Shown here one piece after another: positions 6,987 to 10,056 of a DNA stretch of 10,056 bases. Numbering within the stretch: the stretch's first letter is position 1; every line of letters starts with the position of its first letter. Made by a program: the position numbers and the translations under genes. Source of the DNA: Chloroflexota bacterium (GTDB lineage Bacteria; Chloroflexota; UBA6077; CF-72); NCBI GenBank assembly GCA_019247135.1, contig JAFAPL010000158.1, positions 1 to 10,056 on the forward strand, read 5' to 3'. The notes beneath the pieces were generated by a model that saw only the letters and a list, made by a program, of their open reading frames with translations, did no database searches and was not told the origin of the DNA.

Positions 6987-8120
6987 CCCGATCCGCGGCG
7001 TCTTCTTCGCGGCAGCGCCCCGCTAGCGCTTGCCATGCTCCTGATCGTCGCGCCCCAGGCTTCTGCGCAGACCCCATCGACAACAGCTGCCCCGAATGGC
7101 TGGGGCTACGGCTTCCAGGTCCAGATGTGGCATTTCGACAGCAGCTCGAAAGAGCACGTCGTCAGCGACGTCAAGCAGGCCGGTTTCAACTGGATGACCC
7201 ATCAGGTCGAATGGCAGGCGGTCGAGACCGCGCCCGGTGAGTACGAGTGGTCCGAGCTCGACGGCATCGTCTCGAACGGTTTCACGGCTGGACTGAACAT
7301 CATGCTCAGCGTGGCGCACGCGCCCGTCTTCTATCGCAGCCCGACGAGCGGCCTCATGCCGGCCGATCCGACCACGTTCAACACGTTTATGCAGGCGCTG
7401 GCCACGCGCTACGCAGGCCAGGTGCAGGCGTACGAGGTGTGGAACGAACAGAACCTCGCCCGCGAAGCAGGTGACGGCAACGTGGACCCGTCCACGTACC
7501 TGCCGCTCATGGAGGCGGGCGCGACTGGTGTCAGAGCAGGTGATCCGAGCGCCAGGGTCCTGCTCGGTGCGCCCAGCCCGACCGGCGCCAACATCCCAGG
7601 CGAGTCGATGGACGACCTGAGCTACTTGACTCAGCTCTACGCGATCAACAATGGCGAAGTCGCTCAGTACTTCGACGTGCTCTCCGCCCACCCGAGCGGA
7701 TTCTCAAATCCTCCCGACTGCACACCTGACACCCCGCAGTGCAGCTTCTCAGGCAGCTGGAACGACGACCCGAGCTTCTTCGCCCTCTACCGGGTTGGCC
7801 AGTACTACAACCTGATGCAGTCGGTCGGCGACGGTGGCAAGCAGATCTGGCTCACCGAGTTCGGCTATTGTTCGAATCAGTCGCCGCCGCCAGGCTACGA
7901 GTACTGCAAGTACATCACCGAGGACCAACAGGCGCTGTTCTTGCAGCAGGCGTATCAGTTGGCACGCAATACCCCGTACATCGGCGCGATGTTCGCGTGG
8001 AACCTCAACTTCCAGCTAGCGGTCCCGCAAACGGATGAGAAGTGGGGCTTCGGCATCATCCGTAGCGACTGGAGCGCTCGCCCGGCATACGGTCGACTGC
8101 TGGGCATGCCGAAGCCCTGA
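6984..8120 (+). CDS. Secreted clan GH-A glycoside hydrolase
   Basis: About 378 aa. The N-terminus has basic residues (RRLLR), a hydrophobic core (APLALAMLLIVAP) and a likely signal peptidase I site after ASA (ASA-Q), so the enzyme is exported. The mature part is a TIM-barrel retaining glycosidase: VWNEQN at about 152-157 holds the acid/base Glu (E155) after Asn, and WLTEFGY at about 289-295 holds the nucleophile Glu (E292). VEWQAVETAPGEYEW is typical of GH39/GH5-like cellulase-family enzymes of this clan. Four cysteines in two close pairs (near 246/253 and 296/308) could form disulfides outside the cell. Substrate is unknown; a beta-linked oligosaccharide or glycoside is likely. ATG 6984 is chosen because AAGG lies 10 nt upstream; ATG 6978 is nearly as good, and a longer frame to 6831 runs antisense into the enolase gene. 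The His-rich gene follows after 14 bp. Confidence 0.87.
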   Translation: MPDPRRLLRGSAPLALAMLLIVAPQASAQTPSTTAAPNGWGYGFQVQMWHFDSSSKEHVVSDVKQAGFNWMTHQVEWQAVETAPGEYEWSELDGIVSNGFTAGLNIMLSVAHAPVFYRSPTSGLMPADPTTFNTFMQALATRYAGQVQAYEVWNEQNLAREAGDGNVDPSTYLPLMEAGATGVRAGDPSARVLLGAPSPTGANIPGESMDDLSYLTQLYAINNGEVAQYFDVLSAHPSGFSNPPDCTPDTPQCSFSGSWNDDPSFFALYRVGQYYNLMQSVGDGGKQIWLTEFGYCSNQSPPPGYEYCKYITEDQQALFLQQAYQLARNTPYIGAMFAWNLNFQLAVPQTDEKWGFGIIRSDWSARPAYGRLLGMPKP

Positions 8121-8123
8121 GTT

Positions 8124-8129
8124 GGGAGG
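8124..8129 (+). promoter_or_regulatory. Strong ribosome binding site of the His-rich gene
   Basis: GGGAGG lies 5 nt before the ATG at 8135 and within 10 nt of the glycosidase stop. It is the best Shine-Dalgarno sequence in the window. It fixes the start of the small gene and suggests the gene is translated from the glycosidase mRNA. Confidence 0.75.
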
Positions 8130-8134
8130 CCTGC

Positions 8135-8440
8135 ATGGCACACACAGAGCACTCGTCACACGAAACGCATACGCACGGACCCGCGTGCGGACACGCGTCT
8201 GTCCAGCACGGCAGTCACACCGACTACCTGCACGATGGTCACGCGCACCAGCAGCACGAGTCACACTGGGACGAGTGCGAGACTGATATCGCCTCGCGAC
8301 ACGGAGAGCACGCGTCGCACGAGTCGCACAGCCACGGCTCCGAGTGTGGCCACGAATCGGTGCGCCACGGAGACCACGTGGATTACGTGCACGACGGTCA
8401 TCGCCACGCCGCGCACGGCAGCGGCTGGGACGAGCACTGA
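8135..8440 (+). CDS. Histidine-rich, internally duplicated putative metal-binding protein
   Basis: A 101-aa hydrophilic protein with 26 His, three Cys (18, 48, 71) and many Asp/Glu. It has no signal peptide or membrane helix. It is two copies of one unit offset by exactly 53 residues: H3-E47 aligns with H56-E100 without gaps. Conserved positions include H-x-H-G-x-x-C-G-H, x-S-V-x-H-G-x-H-x-D-Y-x-H-D-G-H-x-H and W-D-E. The spacing of His and Cys strongly suggests binding of Zn2+, Ni2+ or a similar ion, as a store, buffer or chaperone in the cytoplasm. Short His-rich proteins with a HGxxCGH...HxDYxHDGHxH core are, from memory, found in several GC-rich bacteria, usually as one unit and sometimes labelled zinc transporter-related without proof. 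It sits 14 bp after the glycosidase gene. Translation is certain enough from the repeat conservation and strong RBS; metal binding is an inference. Confidence 0.85.
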   Translation: MAHTEHSSHETHTHGPACGHASVQHGSHTDYLHDGHAHQQHESHWDECETDIASRHGEHASHESHSHGSECGHESVRHGDHVDYVHDGHRHAAHGSGWDEH

Positions 8441-8457
8441 AGACGCCGACTTCCTGG

Positions 8458-8481
8458 GCTGGCGGCCGCTCGTCGAGCCAG
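8458..8481 (+). repeat. 24-bp direct repeat, copy 1
   Basis: It matches 8575-8598 at 21 of 24 positions. The copy is itself a small inverted repeat, with CTGGC at 8459-8463 and GCCAG at 8477-8481 enclosing GCTCG-T-CGAGC. It lies just after the His-rich gene. Confidence 0.55.
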
Positions 8482-8486
8482 GACGA

Positions 8487-8502
8487 TCAACTTGCAAGTT
8501 GA
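8487..8502. repeat. Perfect 16-bp palindrome TCAACTTGCAAGTTGA
   Basis: TCAACTTGCAAGTTGA equals its own reverse complement and is AT-richer than its surroundings. The form resembles operators bound by dimeric winged-helix regulators (MarR, HxlR or ArsR type), but it lies between two gene ends, where no promoter is expected. As RNA it would give a 6-bp stem with a UGCA loop. Confidence 0.6.
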
Positions 8503-8542
8503 ACAATCTGGACGCGATACCGCCAGCCCGCGCGTGACGCCC

Positions 8543-8586
8543 GCGGTGGCCAGGAAAGGTCTTTGTGATCAGACGCTGGCCGCCGC
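8543..8586. repeat. 11-bp stem hairpin next to the epimerase stop
   Basis: Bases 8543-8553 pair with 8576-8586 over 11 positions with one G-T wobble, around a 22-nt loop. It lies 14 bp past the epimerase stop on the minus strand. It may end or protect the epimerase mRNA, but there is no T-tract. Confidence 0.45.
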
Positions 8587-8598
8587 TCGAGGAGCCAG
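8575..8598 (+). repeat. 24-bp direct repeat, copy 2
   Basis: Second copy of the repeat at 8458-8481, 117 bp downstream and touching the epimerase stop. It keeps the CTGGC...GCCAG ends. Two of its three differences create a central CTCGAG, so the self-complementarity of the centre is retained in a different form. Confidence 0.55.
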
Positions 8599-8599
8599 T

Positions 8600-9553
8600 C
8601 TAGGCTGAGCGGTGGCCGCGTGCGATCGCCATCAGGTCGTCGGCCATTGACTCGACGGTGAACATCGGTTCCCAACCGAGATCCTCCTCGGCGGCGGCGA
8701 TCGAGAGGTCCCACGCCGCCGAGATCTTCGACACGGGTCCGAGCAGCGGGTCCGTGGCAAACGTCGGCTGATAGTCAGGCACGCGCGCCCGCGCGATACG
8801 CACGAGTTCGGACGCCGTCGCCAGTCCGGTTGACAGGTGATAGATGCGCCGCGGCGCCGAGTCAGCCAGCGCCAGAGATGCGAGGCCGCGGGCGGCGTCG
8901 CGCGCATACAGCACGGGCGTACCCGCGCCCGGGTCGACGTCGATCGCGTATGGCTCCCCCAGCGCCGCCTTCTCCAGAATGAGCGACGTGTACATCGTCG
9001 CCGACCCGGATCCCGCGACCCGCGAGGGTCCGACGATCGCTGCCATGCGCGCCGCCCGAAAATCCAGTCCCCAGCGCCGCGTGTAATACAGGCCGAGCGA
9101 TTCCGACATGATCTTCGACTGGCCGTACCACGTCAGCGGCTCCGTCGGGGTGCGACCCTCGATCATTGGCTGGGAAACGTCGGGACCGTAAACCGAGATC
9201 GTGCTCGCAAAGACGAACACCCGCACCTGAGCCAGCTGCGCGGCCTCGAGCATGTTCGCGGTACCACCGAGATTGACGCGCATGCACGCCGCCGGATCGC
9301 GCTCGCATCCCATCGTCACGATGCCAGCCAGATGAATGATGGCCTCGAGTGGCCGCTGGGTGAGGATCGCTTGCATGCGCTCGGCGTCGGTCACATCCGC
9401 CTGCACGAATGTCGCCCCGTCCGGCAGCGCCGGCGGCATGCCCGCGGGCGGCGACTGCAGATCGACCGCGACGACCTCCTGTCCGCGCTCGACCAGCTCG
9501 CTGGCGAGCCAGCGTCCGATATAGCCTGCCCCGCCCGTGACCAGCACCGCCAT
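8600..9553 (-). CDS. NAD-dependent nucleotide-sugar epimerase/dehydratase (extended SDR)
   Basis: A 317-aa extended short-chain dehydrogenase/reductase. GGAGYIG (7-13) is the Gly-rich NAD(P) loop and D31 at the end of strand 2 favours NAD. DVT (53-55) and HLAG (74-77) are cofactor-side motifs. The catalytic set is S117/T118 in FASTISVYG, Y143 and K147 in WYGQSK (Y-x-x-x-K). Family members epimerise, dehydrate or reduce nucleotide sugars such as UDP-glucose. The C-terminal half is less conserved and gives no specificity. The ATG at 9553 is used because MAVLVTGGAG is the standard N-terminus; an in-frame ATG at 9685 would add 44 residues lying antisense inside the transketolase gene. Its start is only 24 bp from the divergent transketolase start. 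AGGA 9 nt upstream may serve as a ribosome binding site. It may supply sugars for the glycans handled by the ligase at the left edge, although the two are far apart. Confidence 0.88.
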   Translation of the reverse strand: MAVLVTGGAGYIGRWLASELVERGQEVVAVDLQSPPAGMPPALPDGATFVQADVTDAERMQAILTQRPLEAIIHLAGIVTMGCERDPAACMRVNLGGTANMLEAAQLAQVRVFVFASTISVYGPDVSQPMIEGRTPTEPLTWYGQSKIMSESLGLYYTRRWGLDFRAARMAAIVGPSRVAGSGSATMYTSLILEKAALGEPYAIDVDPGAGTPVLYARDAARGLASLALADSAPRRIYHLSTGLATASELVRIARARVPDYQPTFATDPLLGPVSKISAAWDLSIAAAEEDLGWEPMFTVESMADDLMAIARGHRSA

Positions 9554-9561
9554 CGGGGCCG

Positions 9562-9571
9562 ATCCTACACT
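9562..9571. promoter_or_regulatory. Overlapping divergent -10 boxes between epimerase and transketolase
   Basis: TACACT (9566-9571, plus strand) lies 6 nt before the transketolase ATG. TAGGAT (9567-9562, minus strand) lies 8 nt before the epimerase ATG. The two share bases 9566-9567. Only 24 bp separate the two start codons, so any promoters here must overlap or lie inside the opposite gene. TAGGAT could instead be part of a ribosome binding site (AGGA). Confidence 0.4.
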
Positions 9572-9577
9572 GTCATC

Positions 9578-10056
9578 ATGGTGGAGACGCCGACACGCCA
9601 GGATCTCCTGGAGCGATTGACCGAACAGACCCGCATCTACCGCCGGAATACGTGGCGCACCCTTCTCGCCGGCGGCAGCGGACACATGGGCGGCTCGCTC
9701 TCGGCGGCCGAGCTACTGGTCACCCTGTACTTCCATACGCTGCGCTACGAGCTCGGCGACCCACGGTGGCCTGACCGTGACCGCTTCGTCCTTTCGAAAG
9801 GGCACGCCAACGCAGGCTACGTGGCACTGCTCGCTCAGGCGGGCTTCATCCCGGACTCGCTGCTCGACACCTTCAACCAGCTCAATTCGCCGCTCGGCAT
9901 GCATCCCAACATGAAGGTGCCTGGTGTGGAGATGAACACGGGCGCCCTCGGCCACGGTCTCGCGGTCGGCGTCGGCATGGCCCTGGGCGCACGGATGACG
10001 CACAAGGACTACCGCACGTTCGTCATGCTCGGCGACGGTGAGCTGCATGAAGGCTC
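9578..10056 (+). CDS. Transketolase, N-terminal (thiamine diphosphate-binding) part, 3' truncated by window
   Basis: The first 159 codons of a transketolase are present and the frame is open at the right edge. Transketolase moves two-carbon ketol units between sugar phosphates in the pentose phosphate pathway, using thiamine diphosphate and Mg2+. Visible features: SGHMGGSLSAAELLVTLYF (residues 34-52) with H36; RFVLSKGHA (69-77) with H76; MHPNMKVPGVEMNTGALGHGL (108-128), the active-site loop region; and MLGDGELHEG (150-159), the start of the GDG-x-x-x-EG thiamine diphosphate/Mg2+ motif. The short N-terminus and the SGHxGGSLSAAE wording match the separate N-terminal subunit of split transketolases more than the roughly 660-aa fused enzyme; a C-terminal subunit gene would then follow outside the window. 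ATG 9578 has no Shine-Dalgarno sequence but has TACACT 6 nt upstream. Confidence 0.9.
   Translation, partial: MVETPTRQDLLERLTEQTRIYRRNTWRTLLAGGSGHMGGSLSAAELLVTLYFHTLRYELGDPRWPDRDRFVLSKGHANAGYVALLAQAGFIPDSLLDTFNQLNSPLGMHPNMKVPGVEMNTGALGHGLAVGVGMALGARMTHKDYRTFVMLGDGELHEG

Larger units (their letters stand above)
8456..8529. repeat. Nested inverted repeat with 10-bp outer arms
   Basis: GGGCTGGCGG at 8456-8465 is the exact reverse complement of CCGCCAGCCC at 8520-8529. Inside, CCAG (8478-8481) pairs with CTGG (8508-8511), and the 16-bp palindrome sits in the middle. The centres of the outer and inner pairs differ by only 2 bp. The RNA from either strand could fold into one long interrupted stem. 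Confidence 0.6.
8441..8599. other. 159-bp convergent intergenic region with nested inverted and direct repeats
   Basis: There is no gene here. The region contains a 74-nt nested inverted repeat (8456-8529) around a perfect 16-bp palindrome, a second hairpin (8543-8586), and two copies of a 24-bp direct repeat (8458-8481 and 8575-8598). No run of T follows either hairpin on either strand, so neither is a textbook Rho-independent terminator. The position between two 3' ends still makes bidirectional termination or 3'-end mRNA protection a plausible role. Confidence 0.6.

Noticed and set aside
8456..8529. A tRNA gene, because the inverted repeat is 74 nt with pairing ends
   Set aside because: The outer stem is 10 bp, not 7, there is no T-arm GTTC-like segment, and D-arm and anticodon-arm geometry is absent.
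8441..8599. A CRISPR array or a classic Rho-independent terminator
   Set aside because: There are only two 24-bp repeat copies, and they are imperfect with a 93-bp spacer of their own repeats, so it is not CRISPR. No T-run follows any hairpin on either strand, so it is not a textbook terminator.
9554..9685. N-terminal 44-residue extension of the epimerase
   Set aside because: It overlaps the transketolase N-terminus in antisense and precedes the standard MAVLVTGGAGYIG start of an extended SDR.

Overview
This is a GC-rich (roughly 65%) bacterial chromosomal window with eleven protein-coding genes, nine intact at both ends and one cut at each edge. No rRNA, tRNA, insertion sequence, phage gene or CRISPR array was seen. 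The gene mix resembles Chloroflexota (Thermomicrobia-like or uncultured soil lineages): a LysM protein on an Ala/Thr/Pro stalk, a secreted clan GH-A glycosidase, a transketolase whose start looks like the separate N-terminal subunit, a short His-rich protein and several weak Shine-Dalgarno sequences. The phylum is an inference; an actinobacterial or Dormibacterota-like origin cannot be excluded.

Layout, left to right: an O-antigen ligase/Wzy_C-type membrane protein (+, 5' end outside the window); a membrane-anchored LysM protein (-); a stand-alone SLOG/DUF1273-like protein (+); a siderophore-interacting FAD reductase-like protein (-); an MFS carboxylate-type transporter (+); a two-gene minus-strand operon of an enolase-superfamily sugar-acid dehydratase followed by a SelA-like PLP enzyme; a plus-strand pair of a secreted glycosidase and a 101-aa His-rich duplicated protein; an NAD-dependent sugar epimerase (-); and the N-terminal part of a transketolase (+, runs off the right edge).

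Transcription direction flips at almost every unit, giving nine units for eleven genes. The convergent junctions are extremely tight: a 53-bp overlap, a 5-bp gap and a 21-bp overlap. The exception is 8441-8599, a 159-bp convergent gap packed with inverted and direct repeats around a perfect 16-bp palindrome; it is the least explained piece of DNA here. Divergent gaps are short (24 to 106 bp), and some starts have a TANNNT -10-like box 6-8 nt upstream with no convincing Shine-Dalgarno sequence, which suggests leaderless transcription.

Functionally the window leans to carbohydrate and surface biology: polysaccharide assembly (ligase, epimerase), polysaccharide breakdown (glycosidase), sugar-acid catabolism (enolase-superfamily enzyme, SelA-like enzyme, convergent carboxylate-type transporter) and pentose-phosphate metabolism (transketolase). 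No clearly new defence or mobile system was found. The best leads are the repeat-filled intergenic region, the internally duplicated His/Cys protein that appears co-transcribed with a secreted glycosidase, and the enolase/SelA-like operon of unknown substrate.
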